From the NCBI GenBank assembly GCA_015680685.1, contig MNCI01027262.1, forward strand, positions 418,338 to 482,337: a stretch of DNA of 64,000 bases, given 5' to 3'. Position 1 is the first letter of the stretch. Each line of letters opens with the position of its first letter. Origin of the DNA: Gnetum montanum. Its lineage: Eukaryota; Streptophyta; Gnetopsida; Gnetales; Gnetaceae. The notes beneath the pieces were generated by a model, which was not told the DNA's origin, ran no database searches, and worked only from the letters and a program-made list of their open reading frames with translations. A program made the position numbers and the translations under genes. This document shows positions 43,840 through 56,087 of this stretch, one piece after another.

Positions 43840-44736
43840 TGATGAGAATCAATGTGTCACATTAATAAGCCTCTATCGATGGGGCCACGTCAACATAGCA
43901 TTTGCTACATTGACGAGGCCTTGTCGATGTAGCCCTAGAGAAAAAACTATAAATACAAGCTCCTAGTCATGTTCATGGGAATCAGATTCATAGTAGCAGT
44001 AGAGCTCTTATAGTTTGTCTATTTGAAAGATAGAATATTTTTCTTTAGTGCCTATAGCAGGAGTCATTGAGTGTACAGATCTTTAGTTGAGCACTATTGT
44101 ACCTGAACCACACCAGTGTGTACAAAAATAAAGATGAGCTTCTTGATAAATCTTGCAATATTCTGGATAGCTTAAATGTTTTATTTATGCATTCATTGTT
44201 TTTATTAAATATTAAATTTATTAAGGTAAATTAAGAAAAAATAGACTTTAATTAATTAAGCTAAATAGATTAAGAAGATAAGTATGACCACTTCAAGTGT
44301 AAACATGTATTTTCTTGGTAATTCCAATAGCATTATTTCTTCATGCACCCAATAGCGTAGCACTTGGTAACCTATTAGTGGATACGTGCGTTCAAAATAT
44401 GTACAAAAAGTGGGATTAGATGCTTATGTTAGGATTAGCTAGAAACTAGTTAGTTAGTTAGCTTGAATTAGTGATTAAATTACTTTATCTCTCTCTTCAA
44501 GCATCAAAGAAAATAAAACATAAAATGACAAAAATCATATGCCTCAATTACACTAAACCATGCCTTTGTACTTCACAAGTGTAATTGGAAAGACAATGAA
44601 CAACCTTAGGGAAAGACTCACTTCCTAGAAGACTAGTGCACTAGAAACTAGAGAGTTCACAAAATTCAACTAGATTGTGTGTCAACGCTTTGTGATTCAT
44701 ATGGTTGAGCATAGGGATACCTTCAACTGCTCATCA
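43840..44736 (+). repeat. Athila-G 5' LTR (897 bp)
   Basis: It begins TGATGAGAATC and ends CTGCTCATCA, the same ends as Athila-B and -C. The TATA box TATAAATA is at 43948-43955. Upstream of it lie TCGATG-containing inverted segments. Confidence 0.85.
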
Positions 44737-44737
44737 T

Positions 44738-44755
44738 TGGCACCATTTCTAGGAA
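44738..44755 (+). other. Primer binding site of Athila-G, tRNA-Asp type
   Basis: TGGCACCATTTCTAGGAA lies one base after the LTR and resembles the Athila tRNA-Asp site with several transitions. Confidence 0.75.
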
Positions 44756-44859
44756 CTTTTTTTATTAAAACATGTGCTATATAGGTTTAGTAAATATTAT
44801 TAATATCATTAGATGAACCCCAAAGTCAACATCATTCCCAAATAACATAACTACAAGAG

Positions 44860-47290
44860 CACATTGATATTTTATTATTTGTAAAATATCTTCTATTCAC
44901 AAGTGAAATGATACAAAACCACTAATCTGACAAGAGTGAAAAGTGGTATATACTCATCCCAATGAGTATGTACTAGACTTCACCTTCATCCTACATTAGG
45001 ATGCGCAACTACAATGGTGTGATATGGAGGACAACATTGTAATGTCCCTTGATTGATCTATGCTCATGATGTTGCTTCACACTCTTAAGAAGTTAGGCAT
45101 TCATGATATTCAAGAAGAATATGTTATGAAAGACTATGAATATTGGGACTACCATCCCATTGAAACACAACGTAGGTGATATTGACATCAGGAGAGGCAT
45201 CATGAGAATGCTAAGGGGAAATGGTTCACTAATCCCTTGTTCCTACTGAACCAAGATGATAATAAGAACCCTACTTCTGAGGGCTATTAGCATAAATATT
45301 CTCTATCCTTTGTTATAGGTGATGAGGGTGTGACCATGAATCTATAGACTACAATTCATAATTTAGGTTTAGAAAGAGATGGTAGTCAAAGTAAGGCTTT
45401 TAACAAGCATCAAAATGATAGGAAATTTGATGAATGTGGCTATGATAGCTAAGGAAAAATTGGTAGATTTCATGGAGGATGCAATCCTCCACCCTCTTTC
45501 CCCTCTTGATATGCATCTACTTCTTCTTCCTCTTCTGATTTTGAAAGATGCTATAGAAGGAACAACTATGGTGGAGGTGAGCATAGAGATAATAATACTA
45601 ATCACCATGCCCACAATAATCAAAGAGGTAAGAAAGGGCATCATTAGCAATAATGAAATCATGATGATGATGAGCCTTTGTTAGCAACTTGAAGCATGCT
45701 TAACATTGCAGAGGTAGTTAAGATCCTGACTAGGCATGCGAATCATAGTTAGATCAAGTGCTCAGACATTAAAAATATTCCAAAATTTGAGAGGGAATAT
45801 AACTTTAATCTACAGACACATCTACAAGATTCCATGATCCTCATGCCTTACTAAACATTGAAAATTATTGTCAAAAACTCAAGCTATTCCCTAAGATACT
45901 CATTAAAGAGGCTAAAAGCTAGTATTCGTCCTTGGAGCTACAATCTATCTATCGATGGAGTACAATGCTTGAGTTATTCAATGAAAAATACTAGGCATAC
46001 TCTAGTGTCTAATCTAAGAAGGCAAATCCAAGGCTAGAAATAGGAAGCACATGAACCCTTGGATGCCACCATGGGTAGATACTATTCTCTTTTATGTAAA
46101 TGCCTTGCTCATGGTTATTTTCAAAGGGAACAACTCTACCACATCATAGATGGGCTCAAAATAAAAACTAGATGAACTCTTGGGCTTTCTGCCTAGGGGA
46201 GACTATTTGAATTAAGAGCTCATCAGATATAAAGGTTAATAGAATAGGTTGCAAAAGAAAAAAGTGAAATGCAAAAATGGGAAAGTGTGGAAGAATGTAA
46301 TAGAAACCATTCCATTAAAAAAATAGAGGTTCGATTTTGTGATGAGGACTCACCACTTGATGAAGTGGTGAATAGGAAAACCTTGCCGATCCGAAAATCT
46401 ATTTTTAATATTTCAATAAAGGTTGATAAATTAGTGGACTCTTTGGATGAAAACTCCAAACTGCTATGAAGATTGATGAAGAATCCAAAGAGAAAAATAG
46501 TAATTATAATCGTAGGAGACAAAAAGAAGTTGAACATGCCTACCAAAGAGGTAAGGAAAAAGCTACTATAGTAGAAAAAGTTGTGAAGATAGAATTTGAT
46601 GATGATGTTGGTTATGAAATTTGTCAATATGGACATCCTAAGGGATGTTTCCTTGTGGTGTCATACTTACAAGAGTTTGGGGTATACACGTTGAATCCTC
46701 AACTAACATGGAGATAACCACCTAGATGATTGCCCTATCCTCAAGGTAATCCAAGGTAGCTCCACCAACAATATGAAGTTTACTATCTAAATGAAGCTCC
46801 ACCACAACTATATTAATAATATCAATAGTGGCACCAACCATAGTCATGGGGAATGTCACCACTAAGGTAGCAGTACCAGTACAAGCAACCAAATCCATAT
46901 AGGAACTATGTTTAGCAACCCATCTCTCCAAGAAACCAAATCCATATAGGGACCAGCCACACATCATTCCAAAATCACTATTACCATTTAAAGTATCATC
47001 AAACTCATTCACCATCTACTTGAGGGGAGAACCCATATCCTTACCATCCTTCGTATTCATCTACATACATCCCTTCATCTTCAACGTATTTAGCTCATGT
47101 TCAATCCATGCAAGGTGAAATTCCTTCACAGCTATAATAATGAAATGTTACAAGGGCTTTCCAGCCAAGTTATTTGGATAATTCATCTATGAAACATTCA
47201 TAACTAGCTTTCCAATCAAGTGGTTTAAACAATCAATCTAGGAAACATCCAGTTTTCAAACCTAACGGTCCTTCCAAACCTTTAGAACCA
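44860..47290 (+). pseudogene. Athila-G gag
   Basis: The N-terminal block YTHPNEYVLDFTFILH matches Athila-B. The Retrotrans_gag core is at about 45770-46230 (EAHEPLDATMGRYYSLLCK, then GYFQREQLYHIIDGLK), followed by RLFELRAHQI. A linker VAKEKSEMQKWESVEECNR is equivalent to the Athila-B segment at the Ogre-A border. Two longer open stretches (46269-46717) cover the Lys/Glu-rich part after the core. Many stops are present. Confidence 0.78.
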
Positions 47291-47910
47291 AATCTAACTC
47301 ATTGTTCGGTATCTCCAACATCATCATCCTCTATCTCAAATACATTTGAGTACCCTTCAAATCAAGTTCTACCTCAAATATACACTATAATGCTAACTCA
47401 TGCTATTTTTGATTGGATCACAGCTGGCAATCTTCCTACAAAAAGATCTAACCCAAGAAGTCCTCTTATTTACTTGCAAATTACCAAACATGAGCCATGA
47501 AAGGCTCTTCTTAATTCTAGTTCCATTGTCAATCTCATCTACCATGATATGTACAAGTCTTGGAACCTACTACCTCTCAAAAAGAGCAATATTCATTTAG
47601 AATTTGTAGATCAATCAATCAGTATCTGTTTGGGATTAGTGGAGGACATTGTGATCATAGTTTGTGGGTGGTTCTATCTTGTTGATTTTTTAATGATCAA
47701 GATTAGAAATTACAAAGGTGACTTCCCCATCATTATGGTGTGGGCTTGTTTAAGCATAGTAGATGCACATATGGGTATAAGGGACGTCTCTTTGGAAATC
47801 TCGAAGGAAAATGAATTTGGAAATTTAGAGAAGAATCATATTCCATGCATCATGTACAATGATAATGGGTGCAACTGCATGCAAAAAAATATATTCCATT
47901 AAGAGAACAT
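47291..47910 (+). pseudogene. Athila-G protease
   Basis: The Athila protease pattern is seen as SIVNLIYHDMYKSWNLLPLK, then EFVDQSISICLGLVEDIVI and FPIIMVWACLSIVDAHMGI, the last in place of the usual IILGRPFLA. The active-site Asp-Ser/Thr-Gly triad is not intact. Confidence 0.7.
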
Positions 47911-48420
47911 TCATTCAAGCATGCAATCAATGTGCACATAAAATAGATATTCAAAGGTGCTTTTACATAGTAGCCACCAAATAGGAGGGCACCCAATGGC
48001 TGACAACTGACTCTAACAACAACGCATTATGCATGGAACCAACTGAGAACCTAACATGTGCCTATGTTAAAAGCATGAATGAATTTGAGCAAGTTCATCA
48101 CCAACTTTTTGATGAAGAAGATGATGATACCCATTGGGAAGAGTTGGAAATCCCTAATAATTTCAAGAAAGAGCCCCTAGAGTTAAAAACTCTACCAATT
48201 GGCATGGAGTATTCATTTTTAAACAATGGTGACCTTGTCACAATCACTACAAATCTTGGTTCAAAATAAAAATACAAGCTGTTGTAGGTTGTCAACAAGT
48301 GGCCAACAACCTTTGCTTGTTCATATCCCAAATTTACAAGAATTGATCTAAGGATATGCCAACATTGAATTTACACTGATTTGGCCGTGAAGACAATAAG
48401 GTAGCCACAAAGGTAGTTGA
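47911..48420 (+). other. Athila-G linker between protease and RT
   Basis: It contains a 78-codon acidic frame (48033-48269; EFEQVHHQLFDEEDDD), the sort of linker seen before RT in Athila. No enzymatic motif. Confidence 0.5.
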
Positions 48421-49000
48421 ATTCCAAACTACAACAAATCATTAAGAAGGAAATAGAATAACTCCTCAAGGTAGGGTTCATCTATCCCATTGTCAATAGT
48501 GAGTGGGTTATCCCACTCATTATTGTGCCAAAGAAAGGTGGCAAGTAGTGGGTCTATATCAACTTTAGGTTATTAAACATGAAAACATTTAAAGATCATT
48601 TTCCATTGCCATTTGTGGATCAAGTATTGAACACCATCTCCAATCATTGTTATTATAAGTTATTTGATGGTTATAGTGGCTATAAATAAATCTAAATTGC
48701 ACTAGAAGGTCAAGCCAAGACAACATTCACTAGTCCTTGGGTAAATTTTGCATATTGTAAGATGTCATTTGGTCTATGCAGTGCCCCTACAACATTTCAA
48801 TGCCTAGTCCTTAGCATTTCCCAATAGTAGATTGGTAGTGCGGTAGAAGTCTTTATGGATGAATTCTCTACCTATGGGGCTACATTTGAGTAAGCCCTAG
48901 AATATCTTGAGTATTTTTTGAAGATGTGTGAAAAGAAACCTTAGGCTCAATTAGCAAAAAATCCATTTAATGGTCTAGAAAGGTAGAGTACTAGGGCATA
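48421..49000 (+). pseudogene. Athila-G reverse transcriptase
   Basis: SEWVIPLIIVPKKGGK opens the fingers. Then come FRLLNMKTFKDHFPLPFVDQ, LFDGYSGYK, TFTSPWVNFAYCKMSFGLCS and the box VFMDEFSTYG (FMDD in active relatives). TAG codons replace Gln or Trp at several places. Confidence 0.83.
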
Positions 49001-49640
49001 GAATTACTTAGGTCAGAATTGAAGTAGACCCAGAAAAGATAAGGGTCATCCAAAGAATCACAAAGCAACCAGAGATAGTAAAAGATGATAGATCATTCCT
49101 TGGACACACTAGCTGCTACCAGTATCTTATAGAGAATTTCTCTAGGATTTTAAAGCCATTGATCAAGCTTACAAGGAAAGATGCTCCATTTTTTTAGACT
49201 AAGAAGTGCGAACATGCATTCTAACTTCTAAAGGAGAAACTCATAGAAAATCCAATTCTATGTGTACCAGGCTAGTTGAGACCATTTCACATAATGACAA
49301 ATGCATATAATTATTCTTTGGAAGTTGTGCTTATATAGTTGAACAATAAGAAACATCCATATCACATCCATTTCATAAACCAAAGCATTATGGATGCATA
49401 ATTGAATTACACCACAACTAAGAAAGAATTAATGGTAGTGTTGTGTGCTTTTAAAAATTTGAGGTACTATGTGCTTGGTTATAAACTATTTTTACACACA
49501 AACTATAGTACTATATGCTTCCTAATGAACAAGTCAACGGTGAGCCCTTGTATCATATGGTGGCTCATGATCTTATAGGAATTTGATTTCACAATGGTAG
49601 ATCAGAAAGGAACTAAGAATGTTTTCACTAAGTATCTCTC
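49001..49640 (+). pseudogene. Athila-G RNase H
   Basis: RPFHIMTNAYNYSLEVVLIQ opens the fold (the usual DAS has become NAY). Then LNYTTTKKELMVVLCAFKNL, RYYVLGYKLFLHTNYST and EFDFTMVDQKGTKNVFTKYL. This is a typical Ty3/gypsy order. Confidence 0.82.
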
Positions 49641-49749
49641 TTGGTTAAGATGGGATAATAAAGAGGAAGAGAGTCCACTCTTTGATCAATTCCAAATGAA
49701 CTCCTCTTTATAGGAGTAATAAATGACCAAGTGCCCATTGAACTAAAAT

Positions 49750-50950
49750 GGTATGATGAAATCCTCACTTACCTTCTCACTCAGAAAATGCCATAAGATT
49801 TGTACTTTAGGAAGAAACAATAGTTTCTTCATCAAGCAAAGTACTTCATGGAAATCAACATGTGCTAATGGCTTAGTTTGTTGGTGCATGCTTGATGTGG
49901 ATCAATTGCATATTCTTCAAGATTCTCGTGAAGGTTCTTGCAGAGCCCACTATGTAGGGAGATGCATGACCATAAAAATATTGATGGTAGGATACTATTG
50001 GCCTATAATAATCAAGGATATCCACAAATTTCTCTAATCGTGTGGATGCTATCAAAGAGATGGTGAGATGACCATTCAAATGGAGAGTCCTTAATAGTGG
50101 ATTAAACCACTAGAACCCTTTGACATATGGAGCATAGAATTCATGGATCCCATCACATCCATGTCCAACAAAAAGGTGTATATCATTGTAGTAGTCAACT
50201 ACTACATCAAATGGGTAGAAGTAGCAGCCATCACTGATTGTACATCATCCACTATTGCTAGATTTGTATAACAAAGGTCATCAATAGATTTGGAGTACTA
50301 GATGCACTAATTTTTGACAATGGAACTCACTTCATAGGTGCCACTTTTAGAAAGTTGATGCAATGCTTGGGGGTTGAACATAAATTAATAACACCCTATC
50401 ACCCCAAGCCAATAATCAAGTAGAGGTAACTAGTAGGGAGATCACAAAGATCATAACAAGGACCATATGCAAATATAAGAGATATTAGAGCACAAAACTC
50501 AATGATGCTCTATGGGCCTACCTCTTAACATGGAAAATTTCTATTGGCTACTCTCCCTATGAGTTAGTGTACAAAAATAATCCAACATCTAATTCAATCC
50601 GAGATCCATACACTCTCAACAACCTATGACCTAAATCTTGACCTAAGTCTAGCCTAAAGAGAAAGATTGATCAACGTCGATGTGCTAGATGAAAATTGAT
50701 TGGTGGCCCTATGTTTGAATGAAGTGCAAAAGGCATTGAATAAATAATGACATAACCTAAGAATATGGAAAGTAAAATTTCAACCAGGAGATAAGGTTCT
50801 TTATAGGAATCCCACGCATGTACCTTATAAAAAAAATTCCAAACATTGTGGGAAGGACCATATGTAATTAATTAAACCTTTCTTTCTGGAGCCATGATCA
50901 TATACAAACCCAAGAGTCCAAATAAAAAGTAGTTGGTCAACATCCAACAA
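49750..50950 (+). pseudogene. Athila-G integrase
   Basis: The zinc-binding segment is CRAHYVGRCMTIKILMVGYY with CGCYQRDGEM. The core begins EPFDIWSIEFMDPITSMSNK (the Asp of GIDFMGP has become Glu) and continues VVVNYYIKWVEVAAI. Later parts are frameshifted but the VEV/HPITP and PYELVY-like segments are recognisable. A C-terminal FQPGDKVLYR-like segment follows near 50790. Confidence 0.78.
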
Positions 50951-53123
50951 GTGAACCTTTTCCATGAGCTAAAGTAAACCAATGCAAAAAATACCTCAAC
51001 GGATGGATAACCATGTTTAATTTTTTAGATCTTCTCCTTCCAACTCAGCGATGAAGGAGATGGTCATCCGTGCTAATCATCCATATGGCTCCTCAACATT
51101 TTCTATTTCTTTTTTTTCACATTTTTGATTTTGAAATCTATTTATTTTAAAAATTTTTGATTTTCAAAATATTTCTTATTTTTACAACATTTTTTTTACA
51201 ACATCATTAGTATAGTTAAATATTTCTTCAATATTTTACACTTTCTTATGTACTTTACTTTGTTTTGTTTGAGTGTGATTTTCAAATTTTTGCTAATAAA
51301 AGTGCTTTATTGTCAATAGAATGTAGTGGTGCTATAGCTGTTACTAATGGTGGTTTGTATTTTATGTTTTGATTTGCTTATGTTTGGTTTCTATTTTTGA
51401 ATTTTGTTACTAATGACTCATACATGGTTTCTTCTTCATGGAACAGGTTGTAAGTCCACGTCATCCACCTATCCACAAACTCTATGGTTTTGAGGTTCCT
51501 TTGATTAAGGAAACTTTTAATAAATTTGTGACATTGGTAATTTCAAAAATTGGTAAGGATTCAAAGGTTTGAATAGGGTGTGCCTTCAAGGGAACTCAAT
51601 AGCCTTCATACTCTTCTACTTACTTGAGTGCTTGAGTGTTTTTCATGAGCTACTTATTGTTCCATGTCACTGAATATAGGAAGTCAAATAAAGTTTTTGC
51701 ATGATGCAGTTCCCATCCAAAAATCCAAAAAAAAAATAGAAACAAAATACAGAAAAAAAGAAAAAGAAAAAAGCTAAACATGTTAGAAATTCAAAGCACA
51801 CCCCCTTAGATAAATAAATGAGCTATAAGCACTCATTATGGGACTAGAAGGATATGTATCTATGCCTGAAGGTCCCCTCTAACTAAGGCTCTCTCTTACT
51901 TCCTATTCTTCTATTCTCTCCATGAAATGGTGGTTGTTTTCTGGGAGCACTCTTGTATCTCAAAGTAGATGGATTGGTCTTGGAGTGGCGATTCAAAGTT
52001 ACTGAAAGAGGTTAATTTTGGTCTATACTAAGGATGGAACTTCTTTAGTCATTTTAAACATGAAATCCTCAAGGGAATTATTATGACCTTAGTTTGGAAA
52101 TCCATTCCACCATTTCCATCACTCATTTCTACTATCCATTACTCACCTCACTACTAGTGTCCATGTTCTTGATTCCATGTCTTGGTTTGACATATTTGAA
52201 TTCTTAGGTTGAATCTTCTGGGTTTTGGTCCTTAGCTTCCATTGAACATTAATCACCTATGGAGCCCACAGACTCCTTAGGCTGAGGTTATGCAAGGGAA
52301 AAAATAGCATGTGCCTAATATGGGGAGGATCCACTTGCATATCCCTTGGTTAGGTTCATTAAGCACCTTATCCTTAGGCATTCTTGCAAGCAGAATCTTT
52401 TGTACACTCATCTTCCACATTATCGCAAGCATCTAATCCTTAAGACCATGTGTTCCTTTAAATATTTTGTTTATTAAATATGTTCTCCATCAAAATTTTT
52501 AACTTTTTACGTTTCAAATATTCTCTTCAATGATTTTATCATATTCTTGGCTTTTCTAGAATTCTATAAACCTCAATTTCATTGAAAAAATTATTATATT
52601 TTTTGAGATATTAATGTTTGAAAATTTTTATTGATGGACCCCATATATAGGACCTTGCTGAAAGAGCTAACCCATATATGAGGCCCCATCGATGTAAGTC
52701 AAAAATAGTATAAATAGGTATGATCCCACTTAGAAAATTTTACATTTTCTCATAAATGCCAAAGGAGTTTTTCAATTGTTGTGGGGGCCGCAAATGTTCT
52801 TTGTTCTTTGACCCTAAAGTGATCGGAGGTAAGTTCATTGTTGTGGGGGCCGCAAATGTACCATTTTTAACAAAAACATTTTCACAATTTTTTCTAACTT
52901 GCATAAAATTTTAACTGAATAATCAACTATTAAATACTAAATTACAAGAGTTAAACCTTTTAAACAATCTCAGGTGATAATTATAATAAATAATAAATAA
53001 AATAATCAATCTACCATGGTCAAACCTTATCCAAACTATAACTAACTAACTAATGGAAAAGATACTCAAAACTTTAAAGTTACACATTACATCTACCAAT
53101 CCATGAATGTGTTGTGACTATAG
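50951..53123 (+). other. Non-coding region after Athila-G pol, with an LTR-like fragment
   Basis: AT-rich and without open frames. A purine-rich tract is at 51725-51775. A fragment at about 52604-52720 (CCCCATCGATGTAAGTC, then TATAAATAGG at 52709) resembles the U3/TATA segment of the Athila-G LTR, but similarity stops after the TATA box. A 20-bp segment, TTGTTGTGGGGGCCGCAAAT, occurs twice 52 bp apart (52785-52860). Confidence 0.45.
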
Positions 53124-54200
53124 ATGGCACCAAAAGGAAAGCACATGAAAGATGTAGGACCATCCCAATCAAGGGAGAAATGACCTAGAATAGGAAGAGG
53201 CCAAGAATAGGTCCAAGAAGAAGCACTCAGAACCCATGCCACAGGTCCTCTCAGGGAAGAGGCAGAAGTGGAATCTATCAAACAAATTCCAGAACTAGCA
53301 GTAGCAGCAATAGAATGCTCCCATCAAGATGATGTGTCAGCGCAACTAGCAAATCTTAAGGTGACCTTAACAAATACTTTCCTAAATCAGATTAAATCAA
53401 GGAAGGTCCAAATATTGGTGCTCCAAGAGTTAAATTTTGGCCCTGTCCTAGAGCATGTACTAAAAGAAGTATAAGACTAGCTAAAGGCCTCTCCCATGTG
53501 GTTAATCATCACTTCCACCAGAGAGTGGTACATGGGAGAGACATTCCTATTCTAGAATAATAGAAAACCTAGAGAAATAGTGAAAATCAAGGACATCTTA
53601 ATGTCCCACTTGACATAGGCCATTACTACAATGCTTGGGTTTCCCAAAATAGGGGCAAATCTTACTAAAATTACAATGTAAGAAAATCCAAGCATTAAGA
53701 AATCATGGGTGTAATAGTGTTATGGTGTCAATCATAAGGAGTTTGGTATGATCACATCGGCAGATTGGATCCATTATAAGATTGTATCCTTCCATCTCAA
53801 TCCCACAGTGAGGCCAAGCAAAATCACTACCTTCTCTACTTGAGCATGAGTAGCTCTAAGTGAGAGATTCCTAGTAAACCTTGTATAGTTGATCTATCTA
53901 GAGATGGAGAAGTAGTTTAAAGAAAATGAACATGGAAGAAAGGCATCCCCTTTCCATGCCTCATCAAGAAACCTTGTCAAAGGGAAGGGATATTTTGTTA
54001 CACCAATGACATTATTAGAATTATTATGGCCACCATCTAGGTAGAAATGATGAAGGATAAGATGCTTATAACCACTCTACAGGAAGAGGAGTAGCAACCA
54101 CCACCCCTACCTACCACTTAGACAACAATGTCAAACATTGTTGCAATTGCCTAATGGTTGTGAGAAAATAGAGAATGGCTCTTAAGTGAACAAGATCCAT
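53124..54200 (+). pseudogene. Orphan coding relic, possibly the Athila ORF3
   Basis: A plus-strand relic starting MAPKRKAHER and shifting frame near 53270. Blocks seen are SADWIHYKIVSFHLNPTVRP, LSERFLVNLV and GYFVTPMTLLELLWPP. The basic start and the spacing after Athila integrase suggest the plant-transposon-type third ORF (often called env-like) of Athila elements. The similarity is weak, and the LTR-like fragment at 52.6-52.7 kb argues that Athila-G ended before it. Function unknown. Confidence 0.35.
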
Positions 54201-54473
54201 GAGTAGGCATGAGTAGTAGGGACCCATCCATCTACAAATCAACCATGAGTCACCTTAATGAGGTGGCCCAAAAAATTAGCTTGATGGATGAGGGTGGACC
54301 CATTTTCTTGGCTGAAAGAACATAGCTACCTGTAAGGTCAAATCTGAGTGCTAGAGAGATCACAGTATCTCTTGCAAAATAAGAATCACTCCTAGAAATA
54401 TCTAAGAACATTGCAACATTCTCAATGCACTTGAAGGAGGGAAATGGGGAAATTATACTAGTGATGTAGTTGT
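54201..54473. other. Flank of the Ogre-F 3' LTR
   Basis: No recognisable coding. ACTAGTG near the LTR could be a relic of a primer site, but the match is too weak to decide. Confidence 0.3.
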
Positions 54474-56068
54474 TGCGACCAAAAATGTTAGAGGCTAGAA
54501 TGGGAACACTAAAAGGTTCATAGGTGCATAGCTTTGACCCTACATCCATGTGAGGACCTATTGAAGGTGGAGATGAGATTCCCATAATGGTTTTGTTGAT
54601 CGAACTAGGACTTACTAAATGTGATTTTGTAACATTATTAAGTGCTCACACGATGTTTGTAGCGTCAATGATGTCAATAGGGGTGAGTGTAGTTAAAGGT
54701 TTCCCCTAAAAATAGAGGTGCCAATGTGCAGTTATGTGAAAAAATAGAAAAAAATGTAATTAATTGCAAGAATGTGAATAAAATGCTAGAAAAATATGAA
54801 AGGAGAGAGTGAGAGAGAAAGCAACACCATCCCAAATGGGGAGAGTGTAGGTAATTTCAAGAAGGATGAGGAGGTAAGTGGTGTACAAATAGGCATAGTA
54901 GACAACATAGTCACAATCTCAGGGTGTCTAGGCTATGAAAACTAATATTCACCGTGAATTTTATGCTTGCTGGGTTGGCCACTATGGTTTCCTATGGTTT
55001 ACAATGGTTTGTAGTGGTGTGCGATGGTGTGGGAATGCCTTGCTTTGCTCAAATGCTAAACATGCTTTGAGAATGCCAAAATGCCAAAAATTCTTAGATG
55101 CCAATCCCTAAAACATATAATGTTAGGGTATTTATAAGGTTAGGGTTGCCATGAATTATGGATCAGACACCATATGACAACAGGGTAGTTGGGACTACGC
55201 TGCACCCAACTATGCTCTCTATTGAAGCAAGTTGTGTTATACTCTAGTGTACTCCAATGGAGCTTGCAAGACTACCAAACTATTAATATGCTACCCAATT
55301 GCATGTGTAAGTGCTAAGAAGACTGCAATGTACCTAAAAAATGCAAAATAGTGCATGTTTAGAGACTATGCTCTAGGACTATGCTATCCACTTTCTTGAC
55401 TGGTATTGAGCATAGGTACAATTTTGGGACAAATGGGGATGCAAAAGAAATTCAAGTTGTTGATTTTAATTACCATAAGAGTGTTGGAGCTGATGTGGAT
55501 GCCAGTGTTGCATTTTGGAGGCCTCTAGAGGCTATTCTACATCATTAAAATCGACTACACTCTAGAGTGTAGCCTCAACAGTTAGATAAATTTTGCAAAA
55601 TTAGGCTTCTAGTTGACTATGCTTGACTATGCTCTTAAGTGTAGTCTCAACAGATAGAAGAAATCTACAAAAAATAAAAAGAAAAACTAGGCCTTGATGC
55701 TAACTACGGTTTAGAGCATAATCCTAAAAGTGGAGAGCATAGTCTTAGTAGTTGGAAAAATTTTGCAAAATTTGTGTCTTCATGCAGACTACTTGACTAC
55801 ACTCTAGAGCATAGTAGCAAGCATAGTTCTATAAGTTAGAAAGTTTGTCAAACTATTTTTTCCATCCCAAGCAAGCTAGACAGCTATTGGCTTAACACTT
55901 AGGAAAACTTGCAAAACTAGACTTTTATGTTGACTACGCTAACTATGCCCTAGAGTGTAATCCTAGTAGTTGAGAGTGTAGCCTCAACGCTTAAAAAATG
56001 TTTCCTTGTGTTGACACTTAGATGAATTTGTAGTTAAGTTGTAGTAGCCCAAATTTGGTGGTGTTTCA
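54474..56068 (-). repeat. Ogre-F 3' LTR (1,595 bp)
   Basis: On the minus strand it begins TGAAACACCACC and ends TGGTCGCA. The TATA box is at 55146-55139. The U3 palindrome series is at 55545-56000. The polypurine tract is adjacent at 56069-56087. Confidence 0.82.
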
Positions 56069-56087
56069 TCAGTCCCTCTTTGTTGAC
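56069..56087 (-). other. Polypurine tract of Ogre-F
   Basis: On the minus strand GTCAACAAAGAGGGACTGA directly precedes TGAAACACC. Confidence 0.78.

Larger units (their letters stand above)
43840..52600 (+). mobile_element. Athila-G: Athila-like element on the plus strand
   Basis: Order: LTR, primer site, gag (about 44.86-47.3 kb), pro (47.3-47.9), RT (48.4-49.0), RNase H (49.1-49.64) and integrase (49.75-50.95). There is no archaeal RNase H. The RT box reads FMDE in the Athila-typical FMDDFS(V)YG context. A clear 3' LTR was not found, so the right end is approximate. Confidence 0.82.

Noticed and set aside
45369-45684. Opposed 97- and 101-codon frames
   Set aside because: Both cover the decayed linker of Athila-G gag; neither has the family sequence.
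53093-53281. Minus-strand 62-codon frame (MIDSTSASSLRGPVAW...)
   Set aside because: Antisense to the orphan relic; no supporting motif.
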